From: Avimonoglobus sp965151315 | Lineage (GTDB): Bacteria > Bacillota > Clostridia > UBA1381 | Direction: 5' to 3' | NCBI GenBank assembly: GCA_965151315.1 | Contig: CBCTZG010000057.1 | Span: forward strand, 1-17,075 | DNA length: 17,075 bases | Shown: positions 1-8,800 of the stretch, piece after piece | Layout: every line of letters starts with the position of its first letter | Position numbering within the stretch: the first letter of the stretch is position 1 | Translations under genes and position numbers: made by a program | Notes under the pieces: generated by a model | The model's database searches: none | What the model saw: the letters and a program-made list of their open reading frames with translations, nothing else | What the model was told of the DNA's origin: nothing

Positions 1-951
1 GATGGCGCCGCCGATGGCCGAGGTAATATGGTCGTACCCCGGCGCAATATCCGTAACCAGCGGCCCCAGCACATAAAAGGGCGCGTTGTGGCAGATACGC
101 TTCTCCAGGGCCATATTGGCCGCGATCTCGTTCATGGCCATGTGTCCCGGTCCCTCGATCATGACCTGCACATCCCGGGCCCAGGCCCGCTCTGTTAAAT
201 ACCCCAGCTCGATCAGCTCAGCGATCTGGCCCGCGTCCGTGCTGTCGTCAATACAGCCTGGGCGCAGGGCGTCCCCTAAGCTGATGGTTACATCATACTC
301 CCGAAGGATGTCCAAAACCTCGTCATAATGCTCAAAAAACGGGTTTTCATTACCGGTCATAGCCATCCAGGCAAACAGCAGCGAGCCGCCCCGGGATACG
401 ATATTCATTTTCCGGCCCTCCCTGCGAAAGGCCTCCACCGTCCGGCGGTTGATCCCGGCATGGATCGTCATGAAGTCCACGCCCTCCTCCGCATGAGCTC
501 GGATTACCCGGAGGAAATCCGCCGCCGTAATTTCCAGAAGATCCTTTTCCAAATAGCCGATGGCGTCATACATGGGGACTGTGCCAATCATTGCCGGCGA
601 TTTTTTGATCAGTTCCCGCCGGAATACATTGGTCTTCCCGTAATTGCTCAGATCCATAATGGCTTCCGCGCCAAAGCGGATAGCCATATCCACCTTCTGC
701 ATCTCTACATCGTAGTTATTGCAGTCCCCAGAAATACCCAGATTCACATTGATCTTTGTTTTCAGCCCCGTGCCGATGCCCTCGGCGGACAGAGATGAAT
801 GGTTTTTATTCGCAGGAATCGCCACCTGGCCGCAGCCTACCAGCTGCATAAGCTTTTCCGGAGGCATAGCCTCCTTTTTGGCTACGGTCTGCATTTGCGG
901 CGTCAGAATCCCTTTTTTTGCCGCCTCCATCTGGGTGCTGTACTGTTTCAT
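1..951 (-). CDS. thiC: Phosphomethylpyrimidine synthase ThiC, N-terminal part (gene runs off the left edge)
   Basis: ThiC is a radical-SAM enzyme that rearranges aminoimidazole ribotide into HMP phosphate, the pyrimidine half of thiamin, in the cytoplasm. The visible 317 residues begin at the ATG ending at 951, which follows an AGGAG-type RBS. Family motifs seen in order are GDCNN near residues 75-79, SRGG at 186-189, GDALRPG at 226-232, EGPGH at 266-270 and a long conserved block NAPFYVLGPLVTDIAPGYD at about 289-307, followed by HITSAIGGA. The family is usually around 430 residues, so roughly the last quarter, including the CX2CX4C motif that binds the Fe-S cluster, lies outside the window. 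The leader carries a TPP riboswitch with a terminator hairpin, so expression should fall when thiamin pyrophosphate is plentiful. Identity is certain; only completeness is unknown. Confidence 0.97.
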   Translation of the reverse strand, partial: MKQYSTQMEAAKKGILTPQMQTVAKKEAMPPEKLMQLVGCGQVAIPANKNHSSLSAEGIGTGLKTKINVNLGISGDCNNYDVEMQKVDMAIRFGAEAIMDLSNYGKTNVFRRELIKKSPAMIGTVPMYDAIGYLEKDLLEITAADFLRVIRAHAEEGVDFMTIHAGINRRTVEAFRREGRKMNIVSRGGSLLFAWMAMTGNENPFFEHYDEVLDILREYDVTISLGDALRPGCIDDSTDAGQIAELIELGYLTERAWARDVQVMIEGPGHMAMNEIAANMALEKRICHNAPFYVLGPLVTDIAPGYDHITSAIGGAI

Positions 952-989
952 ACCCCCGCTCCTTTCTATACTATGTACCAAAATTCCAA

Positions 990-1015
990 TAAAAATGACG
1001 CCCAACATAGGCGTC
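990..1015 (-). terminator. Riboswitch-controlled terminator in the thiC leader
   Basis: On the minus strand GACGCC (1015-1010) can pair with GGCGTC (1002-997) around a 7-nt loop, followed at once by ATTTTTATT. The hairpin lies between the TPP aptamer and the thiC RBS, the position of an expression-platform terminator. The stem is only six pairs but GC-rich. I infer that it forms when TPP is bound; I did not model the competing antiterminator. Confidence 0.7.
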
Positions 1016-1022
1016 CTGCAAG

Positions 1023-1103
1023 CATCCCTACGTTGGCATTACCCAAATCAGGTTTTAGGGTCGAAGCTGCTGACTTCCTCTCAGCCCGGTCACGAGCTCC
1101 CCT
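1023..1103 (-). ncRNA. TPP riboswitch (THI element) aptamer upstream of thiC
   Basis: Reading the minus strand, the segment carries the diagnostic THI-box parts in order: GGGGAGC, then GGGCTGAGAGG (pyrimidine-sensing arm), then GACCC, ACCTGATTTGGGTAATGCC and finally CGTAGGGA (pyrophosphate-sensing arm). This combination is specific for thiamin pyrophosphate aptamers, and the downstream gene is thiC, its classic target. The ends are approximate, because the closing P1 stem is not clear by eye and the predicted transcript start lies very close to the 5' side. Confidence 0.95.
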
Positions 1104-1104
1104 T

Positions 1105-1470
1105 TTAACATATTATAGTATATCCCGGCCCATTTGTCAAGACCGGGGTATTATATTCCTTCCGCAGGCCGCAGGCAAAATCCTGGGCCGTCCGCAAATC
1201 CTGGTCGTTGTGGCGTCCCTTTGCAATCCCGCCGATTTTCCTGAAAACGCTGAAGGTATCGTATCCCCTGCACTGAATGCCTATGCAAACAGCGCCCTTA
1301 CGCGCCGCTTCTTTCCGGATTCTCCTTTAGTAGTCCCGGCAGCTGATCCCGATAGATCAATATCCTTTGTTTTCATAATATCCGCTAGCTCTGCCGACAG
1401 ACAGGCCGCCATGGCTTCCGCGACTTTTTGGGTATTGATGGGCGGACGCGTAAATGATGATTGTTTTCAT
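1105..1470 (-). pseudogene. Decayed flavodoxin gene (frameshifts plus internal deletion)
   Basis: Flavodoxins are small FMN-binding electron carriers. An AGGAGG RBS precedes the ATG ending at 1470, which starts MKTIIIYASAH. The frame then breaks near 1437 and resumes as NTQKVAEAMAACLSAELADI and on to KDIDLSG. A second shift near 1325 leads into a clear flavodoxin-family C-terminus: RKEAARKGA, CRGYDTF, then KIGGIAKG, HNDQDL and TAQDFA. The first break falls in the phosphate-binding loop, where relatives have about two extra residues (HHGNT-type), as if five bases were lost. The middle of the protein, roughly 50 residues including the usual SG-containing FMN loop, is missing. The three pieces total about 120 codons, against about 150-170 for the family. 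The last frame stays open to TAA at 1105-1107, within the thiC promoter and leader. Family assignment rests on pattern recall, not a search. Confidence 0.78.
1112..1140 (-). promoter_or_regulatory. Sigma-A promoter of thiC
   Basis: The minus strand shows TTGACA (1140-1135), a 17-nt spacer and TATAAT (1117-1112), a perfect match to the housekeeping consensus at ideal spacing. The expected start point is around 1105, just before the TPP aptamer. The promoter lies inside the 3' remnant of the flavodoxin pseudogene. Confidence 0.88.
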
Positions 1471-1501
1471 CGTTTCCCCTCCTGTCCCTTCTCCGCTTCC
1501 C

Positions 1502-1723
1502 CTACAGCAGCGGGCATTTCAGCTGGCAGGCCCAGGTCTTCCGCTCCGCATGGCGCCGGCTGTATTCCACCGTCTCCACGCAGGCCCTGGGCCTGATCAA
1601 AGGCTTAGTCTCTGCAGCAGGATGGACAGAAATATATAGCTTTAACCCCCTGTCGGAGCTGAAAGTCCGCAATGCATGGCCGCCGCAATTCTCTTTTGTA
1701 ATAACCGATACTCCATGGCACAT
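1502..1723 (-). CDS. Doubtful small ORF directly after polC, possibly a broken gene
   Basis: A 73-codon frame begins at the ATG ending at 1723. The sequence TAAGGAG before it combines the polC stop codon with a good Shine-Dalgarno, which suggests that a gene once followed polC with coupled translation. The spacing to this ATG is only about 2 nt. A second ATG ending at 1716, in another frame, has better spacing (9 nt) and reads MEYRLLQKRIAAAMHCGLSA before stopping right after a run of five G. Adding one G there would join it to the second half of the 73-codon frame (LKLYISVHP onward), so an indel in a once longer gene is plausible. I recognise no family in any frame, see no membrane segment, and note that the next gene is also a pseudogene. 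It may be neither expressed nor functional. Confidence 0.25.
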   Translation of the reverse strand: MCHGVSVITKENCGGHALRTFSSDRGLKLYISVHPAAETKPLIRPRACVETVEYSRRHAERKTWACQLKCPLL

Positions 1724-1729
1724 TTCTCC

Positions 1730-4700
1730 TTACAGATCAAACAACGACACCTGATCCGTATCTGGCAGGCCGTCTAAGCAATGGTTTGCCTGCAAAAGCT
1801 CAATATTGGATTTTGTAATCCCCGTGCGCAAACGGAGATCTTCTACCGTTTTAAAGGGGCCCTGCTCCCGGGCCTCAGTTATGCTCCGGGCGGCGTTTTC
1901 GCCCATACCCGGCAAAGCGTTTAAGGGCGCTAATATGCCCTCCTCCACATCCTGGAAATTCACCGCGTGGGAACGGTATAAATCCACCGGCACAAATTCA
2001 ATGCCCCGGGCGTACATCTCGATACAAATCTCCAAAATCGGGATCAGGTTTTCCTCCTTAGGGGAAATCGTATTGTTTTTCTTTTTCTGTAAAAGCTCCG
2101 CCATAGCGTCCTGAGCGGTTTTCATACCGTTTGCCATAATCGACGCGTCAAAGTCGTCGGCCCGGACAGAATAATAGGCAATATAAAATGCCTTAGGCTG
2201 ATGCACCTTATAATACGCGATCCGGAATGCCATGGTCACGTAAGCCACCGCATGGGCTTTCGGGAACATATATTTAATTTTTTTGCAGGATTCAATATAC
2301 CAGTCCGGCACGTCCGCGGCTTTCATAGCCGCCTCATCCTCCGGCTTCAGCCCCTTCCCTTTCCGGACGCTTTCCATGATCTTAAACGCATGCCCTGCCT
2401 CGACGCCCATATGGATCAAATACAGCATAATATCGTCCCGGGTACAAATCGCCTGGGACAATGTCGTGATGCCAGCCCGGATATAATCCTGGGCGTTATT
2501 AAGCCATACGTCCGTTCCATGGGACAATCCGGAGATCCGTACAAGCTCCGCAAAAGTGGTAGGCTTGGTGTCCACCAGCATCTGCCGCACAAACTTCGTC
2601 CCAAATTCCGGGATCCCATAGGTCCCTACCGGTGTGCCGATATCACATTGCAGGCCCAGCGCATCGGTAGATGTAAACAGGCTCATGGTCGCCTTATCGT
2701 CCAAGGGGATCGTCTGGGGATCCAGCCCGGTCAGATCCTGGAGCATTTTGATGACTGTCGGGTCATCATGCCCCAGTTCATCCAATTTCAGCAGGTTCTG
2801 GTCAATGGAGTGATAATCGAAATGGGTGGTGATAATATCAGAGTTTGGGTCGTCCGCCGGGTGCTGCACCGGGCAGAACTCATGGATATTATTTTTATGG
2901 GGCACAACAATAATCCCCCCGGGATGCTGCCCGCTGGTCCGCTTTACGCCCACACAGCCGGCCGCCAGCCGCTTCATCTCCGCGTTGCGGATATGGATGC
3001 CTTTTTCCTCCGCATATTTTTTCACATACCCATATGCTGTTTTTTCCGCCACGGTGCCAATCGTCCCCGCCCGGAACACAAAGCCCTCGCCGAAGTAGGT
3101 TTCCGTATATTTATGAATCACCGGCTGGTACTCGCCGGAAAAGTTCAGGTCGATATCTGGCTCCTTATCGCCTTTAAAGCCTAAAAATGTCTCAAAGGGG
3201 ATATCGTGGCCGTCTTTTTTATAGTCCGCCCCGCAGACCGGGCATTTTTTATCCGGCAGGTCACAGCCAGAGATCCCAGTGCCGTCCTGGATAAATTCCG
3301 AATGCTTGCAGTTGGGGCAGATGTAATGGGGCGGCAGGGAATTGACCTCAGTAATATCGGATAAAAACGCCACAAAGGACGATCCCACAGACCCACGGGA
3401 ACCCACCAGATACCCGTCGCTCAGGGACTTGCGCACCAGCTCCTGGGCAATTTTATACATCACTGAAAAGCCATAGGTGGTGATGGAATGGAGCTCCTTA
3501 TCCAGCCGCTCCTGCACAAGCGCGGGCAGCGGATCGCCGTAAATGGCCTTAGCCTTCCGGGTGGAATCCGCGATGATCCCCTCTTGGGCCCCTTCGATCT
3601 CCGGCGGGCATTTCTTTTTCGGGATCGGCCGCACCGGCTCTATCAGATCTGCGATCTGGTTCGTATTCGTTACCACCACCGCATAGGCCTTCTCTCGGCC
3701 CAGATAGGAAAATTCCGCAAGCATTTCCTCAGTAGTCCGGAAAAACAGCGGCGCCTGCTGGTCGGCATCCTTAAAGCCCTTGTAGTGCATCAGGATCTTC
3801 CGGTAGTTGGCCCCCTCCGGATCCATGAAGTGTACGTCGCAGGTGGCTACCACCGGTTTTTGCAGCTGTTCCCCCAATTCCACAATCTTCCGATTCAAAT
3901 TTTGCAGATCCGCGTCCGTTTGGATATCCGCAAACTCTTCCTCCCGTTTCATATAGGCATTATTGCCGATGGGCTGGATCTCCAGATAGTCGTAAAAGGA
4001 AGCGATCCGCTCCAGCTCCGCCTCCGACTCACCGGCCACCACTGCCCGGAAAAGCTCTCCCGCTTCGCAGGCTGAGCCGATAATCAATCCCTCCCGTTTC
4101 TCCTCCAGCAGGCTCCGGGGGATCCTGGGTGTGCGGAAAAAGTATTTTAAATGGGAATCGGATACCATCTCATAAATGTGCCGGATCCCGGTTTCATTTT
4201 TTGCCAGCAGGATAATGTGGTAGGCCTTGTTGCGTTTTGCGGCCTGGGCCAGGTCAAACTGGCTATTTAGCTTTGCCAGGGCCGTCTTTTCCTGTCCCCG
4301 CAGCTCCTCTAGCATCTTGATAAAAATCTCCGCTGTGGCCTTGGCATCGTCCACTGCCCGGTGATGGTTTTCCAGCATGATATTCAAATGCCGGGTCAAA
4401 TTATTCAGCTTATGGTTAGCAAGCTCCGGATACAGGCACCGGGCAAGCTGCAGAGTATCTAAATAGGCAAAATCAAATCTGAGCCCCAGCCTGCCGGCAG
4501 CCGTCTGGATAAAGCCAACGTCAAACCGGGCGTTATGGGCCACCAACACACAGCCCTGGCAAAACGCCAGGAAATCCGGCAGGATTTCCCCAATGGACGG
4601 CGCGTCCTTGACCATTTCATCGGTAATATTGGTCAGCTCTACAATATTCTGGGGGATGGGCTCCCCCGGATTGACAAAGGTGGACCACCGCTCTGTAATG

Positions 4701-5788
4701 CTGCCGTTTTCTACCTTCACCGCACCGATTTCTGTAATATTATTCTTCTCTTTGTCCAGGCCTGTGGTCTCAATGTCAAAAACCACAAACCCACCGTCCA
4801 CCGTTTCATCCTTGGCCCCGTAGACGATTTTCGCACTGTCGTCAATCAAATAGCCCTCCACCCCGTAGAGTACCTTGATCTTTTCGTTATTATCCGAAGC
4901 CTTCATAGCGTCTGGGTAAGACTGCACCACACCGTGATCAGTAATGGCGATAGCCTTATGGCCCCATTTCACAGCCCGGCCGATCAGGTCCTTTGTGGCA
5001 GATACTGCGTCCATGGCGGACATTTGTGTATGCAGATGCAGCTCTACACGCTTTTCCTCCGCCAGATCCATTCGCTCCTCCGTTTTCAGAGTTTCGCCAA
5101 TGGCGTTGGCTGAAACCACGACCTCCTTGGCATAATCATTATACTGAGCCCGGCCCCGGATTACAACCTGCAACCCCTTTTTCAGCCTTGCTTTCAAATC
5201 CAGGAATGCCGCGTCATCCTTTTCAGATTTATTTAAAAACATCTGTACCGAAATCGAATCTTCAAAATCGGTTACATCCAGCATCACAATATGAAATTCC
5301 TTCTCTGTTTTCCGGCTTTTGATGTCCTTGTATTCGATCCCAAAAATTTCCCCTGTAAAGCAGACCTTATCCGAATGTTCGTCAATGGCGGAAATGGGCA
5401 CAAGGGTATCCCGAATCGCGCTGCCGTAAATCATTTCCGTGATCTGCGCCTTACCCAAATCAATCATGACCCGCTTTTTCGGGGCAGGCGCCGGCACAGC
5501 AGGATCCGACGTCCTCTCCAAGGTCTCCGGCTTCACGGCAGGCTGCGGGCTTTTGGCTTTTCCCTGCAGTTTCTCTGCTTCCCGGCGGTCCGCCACATGC
5601 ACACTGGATAGCCGGTATCCCCGCCGCAGCTGTTCTTCCAGCTTTGCCAGGGCATCCTGGGCAGCCTCTTCCTCTAAAAAAACCTCCATCCGCCGGCGGT
5701 GCTTGGAAATCTTAATTTTTTGAATGCTTTTTTTGGCCATTTCCGGATCTTGAACCTCCGGAAATACAACACCGATATTGGGCTTCAT
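1730..5788 (-). CDS. polC: DNA polymerase III PolC-type, replicative polymerase with proofreading exonuclease
   Basis: PolC is the Gram-positive replicative DNA polymerase acting in the replisome. Its 1352 residues show, in order: a short basic N-terminal segment; an OB-fold (about 141-235); the first half of a PHP domain starting HLHTQMSAMD at 251; an inserted DEDDh exonuclease (about 334-495, with DIETTG at 338-343 and HHRAVDDA at 475-482); the rest of the PHP domain; and the polymerase core. In the core, GSRGSVGSSF lies at 796-805, a CPNC/CPVC zinc site at 824-827 and 849-852, palm aspartates D878 and D880 in PDIDLNFSG, and D1003 in LLKLDELGHDD. The C-terminus ends QVSLFDL, a beta-clamp binding motif. 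AAGGAG at 5795-5800 sits six bases before the ATG. Bacillus subtilis PolC has 1437 residues; the shortfall lies before the OB-fold. A hairpin separates it from purL upstream. Confidence 0.98.
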   Translation of the reverse strand: MKPNIGVVFPEVQDPEMAKKSIQKIKISKHRRRMEVFLEEEAAQDALAKLEEQLRRGYRLSSVHVADRREAEKLQGKAKSPQPAVKPETLERTSDPAVPAPAPKKRVMIDLGKAQITEMIYGSAIRDTLVPISAIDEHSDKVCFTGEIFGIEYKDIKSRKTEKEFHIVMLDVTDFEDSISVQMFLNKSEKDDAAFLDLKARLKKGLQVVIRGRAQYNDYAKEVVVSANAIGETLKTEERMDLAEEKRVELHLHTQMSAMDAVSATKDLIGRAVKWGHKAIAITDHGVVQSYPDAMKASDNNEKIKVLYGVEGYLIDDSAKIVYGAKDETVDGGFVVFDIETTGLDKEKNNITEIGAVKVENGSITERWSTFVNPGEPIPQNIVELTNITDEMVKDAPSIGEILPDFLAFCQGCVLVAHNARFDVGFIQTAAGRLGLRFDFAYLDTLQLARCLYPELANHKLNNLTRHLNIMLENHHRAVDDAKATAEIFIKMLEELRGQEKTALAKLNSQFDLAQAAKRNKAYHIILLAKNETGIRHIYEMVSDSHLKYFFRTPRIPRSLLEEKREGLIIGSACEAGELFRAVVAGESEAELERIASFYDYLEIQPIGNNAYMKREEEFADIQTDADLQNLNRKIVELGEQLQKPVVATCDVHFMDPEGANYRKILMHYKGFKDADQQAPLFFRTTEEMLAEFSYLGREKAYAVVVTNTNQIADLIEPVRPIPKKKCPPEIEGAQEGIIADSTRKAKAIYGDPLPALVQERLDKELHSITTYGFSVMYKIAQELVRKSLSDGYLVGSRGSVGSSFVAFLSDITEVNSLPPHYICPNCKHSEFIQDGTGISGCDLPDKKCPVCGADYKKDGHDIPFETFLGFKGDKEPDIDLNFSGEYQPVIHKYTETYFGEGFVFRAGTIGTVAEKTAYGYVKKYAEEKGIHIRNAEMKRLAAGCVGVKRTSGQHPGGIIVVPHKNNIHEFCPVQHPADDPNSDIITTHFDYHSIDQNLLKLDELGHDDPTVIKMLQDLTGLDPQTIPLDDKATMSLFTSTDALGLQCDIGTPVGTYGIPEFGTKFVRQMLVDTKPTTFAELVRISGLSHGTDVWLNNAQDYIRAGITTLSQAICTRDDIMLYLIHMGVEAGHAFKIMESVRKGKGLKPEDEAAMKAADVPDWYIESCKKIKYMFPKAHAVAYVTMAFRIAYYKVHQPKAFYIAYYSVRADDFDASIMANGMKTAQDAMAELLQKKKNNTISPKEENLIPILEICIEMYARGIEFVPVDLYRSHAVNFQDVEEGILAPLNALPGMGENAARSITEAREQGPFKTVEDLRLRTGITKSNIELLQANHCLDGLPDTDQVSLFDL

Positions 5789-5794
5789 GGCGTT

Positions 5795-5800
5795 CTCCTT
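5795..5800 (-). promoter_or_regulatory. Ribosome binding site of polC
   Basis: The minus strand reads AAGGAG six bases before the ATG ending at 5788. This strong site fixes the start despite the short N-terminal region compared with Bacillus PolC. Confidence 0.85.
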
Positions 5801-5814
5801 TTCGTTGCAATGAA

Positions 5815-5844
5815 AATACGGACGGCACCCGTCTGATGCCGTCC
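5815..5844 (-). terminator. Hairpin between purL and polC, probable terminator or attenuator
   Basis: GGACGGCA (5844-5837 on the minus strand) pairs perfectly with TGCCGTCC (5827-5820), eight pairs around a nine-base loop, followed by GTATTTTC. It begins 9 bases after the purL stop and ends before the polC RBS. The U-tract is weak (GTATTTT), so it may be a leaky terminator or an RNA processing or stability element. I see no clear promoter between it and polC, which implies some read-through or a promoter inside purL. Confidence 0.6.
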
Positions 5845-5853
5845 CCGTTTGTT

Positions 5854-8800
5854 TTATTGAAAATATTCTACGCCGGACTTAAACAGCATCTGATCCTTCT
5901 CGCCCGGGACGTTTTGGAATACATGGTTTCCAATCCGTTCAGAATGTCCCATTTTCCCAAAAACCCGTCCATCCGGGCTGGTAATGCCCTCAATGGCGGA
6001 TACGGAACCGTTGGGGTTATAACGGATATCATAGGTAGCGCTGCCGTCATAATCCACATACTGGGTGGCAATCTGACCGTTTGCTGCCAGCGCAGCCACC
6101 TGCTCCGGCGAGGCAATAAACCGTCCTTCCCCGTGAGATACGGCGATCATATGCGTATCGCCGGTATTGACATTTGAAAGCCAGGGGGATTTATTCGAGG
6201 CAATCCGAGTCCGTACCAAGCAGGATACATGCCGGCCGATAGTGTTAAAGGTCAGCGTGGGGAAAGACGCGTCCAAATCCTGGATTTCCCCATAAGGCAC
6301 CAGCCCCAGCTTGATCAGGGCCTGAAAGCCGTTGCAGATCCCCAGCATCAGGCCGTCCCGGTCTTTCAGCATATGCATCACAGCCTCTTTGACCAATACG
6401 TTCCGGAAGGCGGTGGCAATAAATTTACCGGATCCATCCGGCTCGTCGCCGCCGGAAAAGCCGCCGGGCAGCATAACGATCTGCGCCTGGTCGATCCGCT
6501 TTTTCATTTCCCGCATAGAGTAGGCTATGTCGTCAGAATCCAGGTTCCGGACAACAAATACGTCCGGTACGCCGCCGGCCCGGGCAAATGCCCGCGCTGT
6601 ATCATACTCGCAATTGGTTCCCGGGAATACCGGGATAAATATCCGGGGCTTGGCAAAGGTTTCTTTGGCCACTGCCGCGCTTCTGCCCTCAAAACTGTAG
6701 GTTTGGGGCGCCTCGGTAAAATCGCCGGCCTTTGTGGGGAATACCTTTTCTAATGGTTTTGTCCACGCCGCCAAAGCCTCATCTATGGTAAGCTGTGCCC
6801 CTGCTGCTTCCAATACGGCTGCCTTTTGTGTCCGGCCAATTTCCTCACCGTATTCCACCTGTGTGTCCAGACTGGTTTCCACCACAATAGAACCGATTTC
6901 CGGCGCGAACAACGCCGCTTCATCAACCGCCTCTGTTAACTGTACGCCAATCCCGTTGCCGAACGCCATCTTGGCCACGGTTTCTGCCAAGCCAAAACCT
7001 TTCACAACGGAAGCAGCCCGCACCTTTCCATCCTGTACCAAGCTGAACAGCTCCCTGTACATCACCTTTACTGCCGCGAAATCCGGCAGATCGTTTTCGT
7101 CCCGCTTCAGCTTAAACAGAAGCAGCTTGGAATCGCACCGCTTCAGCTCCTGGGAAACCACCTTGTCCGCCGCGACCGGCGCTACCGCAAAAGAGGTCAG
7201 GGTCGGGGGCACATCCAGGTCGTTAAAGCTGCCGCTCATGGAATCCTTGCCGCCGATAGCGGCGATTCCCAAAGCAAGCTGGGTCTGGTACGCGCCCAGC
7301 AGCGCGGCAAAGGGCTTCCCCCACCGTTTCGGGTCGCTGCCCAACCGTTCAAAGTATTCCTGGAATGTGAGATATATCGTTCTATAATCCGCCCCCAAGG
7401 CCACCGCCTTAGACACGGACTCAATGATCGCATACACAGCGCCGTGATACTGGCTCCACTTGGACAGCTTCGGGTTATAGCCAAAGCTCATTACCGTGGC
7501 GGTATTGGTTTCCCCGTTTAAAACGGGTACCTTTGCCGCCATACCGTCCGCCGGCGTCAGCTGATACTTGCCGCCAAACGGCATCAGGACCGTATTCGCG
7601 CCAATGGTCGAGTCAAACCGTTCGCAGAGCCCTTTTTGGGAGCAAACGTTCAAATCCCCTAAAACCGCCAGCCATTTTTCCCGGGCATCACCGACCGCAG
7701 GCGTCTGGAAAAAGTTTTCTTCCGCGTTCGGCAAAACCACCTCTACATCCGTATTTTTTGTGGCGCCGTTGGTATTTAAAAATTCCCGGGCAATATCGCA
7801 GATCGTGGCCCCCCGCCAGTGCATCACCAGCCTGGGCTCCTCCGTCACCAAAGCCACCGCCGTAGCTTCCAGATTTTCTTCCCGGGCGTAGCCAATAAAC
7901 TTTTCGGCATCTTCCGCCCGGACGACCACTGCCATCCGCTCCTGGGATTCGCTGATCGCCAGCTCGGTACCGTCTAGGCCCTCATATTTTTTCGGCACCT
8001 TGTCCAAATCGATCACCAAACCGTCGGCAAGCTCGCCAATAGCCACCGACACGCCGCCGGCGCCGAAGTCGTTGCAGCGCTTGATGAGCGTGGTAACCTT
8101 TTCCTTTCGGAACAGCCGCTGGATCTTCCGCTCCACCGGCGGATTTCCCTTCTGCACCTCGCTGCCGCAGGTAGTAATGGATTCCTCGGTATGGGCCTTA
8201 GATGAGCCTGTTGCGCCGCCGCAGCCATCCCGGCCCGTCCGGCCCCCCAAAAGGATGACGACATCCCCCGCCGCCGGCACTTCCCGGATCACATTTTTCT
8301 TCGGCGCTGCGCCGATTACCGCGCCGATTTCCATCCGTTTGGCAATATAGCCCTCGTCATAAATTTCCGCCACCTGGCCGGTAGCAAGCCCGATCTGATT
8401 CCCGTAAGAGGAGTAGCCCGCCGCGGCGCCGGTCGTGATTTTCCGCTGCATAAGCTTTCCCGCATGGGTCTGCCCATAAGTCGCCCGGGGATCGCCGCTG
8501 CCGGTTACACGCATGGCCTGGTACACATAAGACCGGCCGGACAGCGGATCCCGGATGGCGCCGCCCAAGCAGGTAGCCGCGCCGCCAAAAGGCTCAATTT
8601 CCGTGGGATGGTTGTGGGTCTCGTTTTTGAACATGATGAGCCAGGGCTCTGTCTTTCCGTCCACATCCACATCCACTACAATACTGCAGGCGTTAATTTC
8701 CTCAGATTCGTCAATTTCCTTCAGCTTTCCCGCCTTTTTCAGCTGCTTGACAATGATCGTCGCCATATTCATTAGGCAGGTATTTCGATCCGGCGCGTAT

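Noticed and set aside
799..1596. Plus-strand frame of 265 codons across the thiC 5' end, the riboswitch and the flavodoxin remnant
   Set aside because: It runs antisense through a recognisable thiC coding region and a TPP riboswitch, its composition is not protein-like, and no RBS or promoter supports it.
2201..3184. Plus-strand frame of 327 codons inside polC
   Set aside because: It is the antisense shadow of the highly conserved PolC polymerase core; its His/Arg/Pro-rich translation resembles no protein family.
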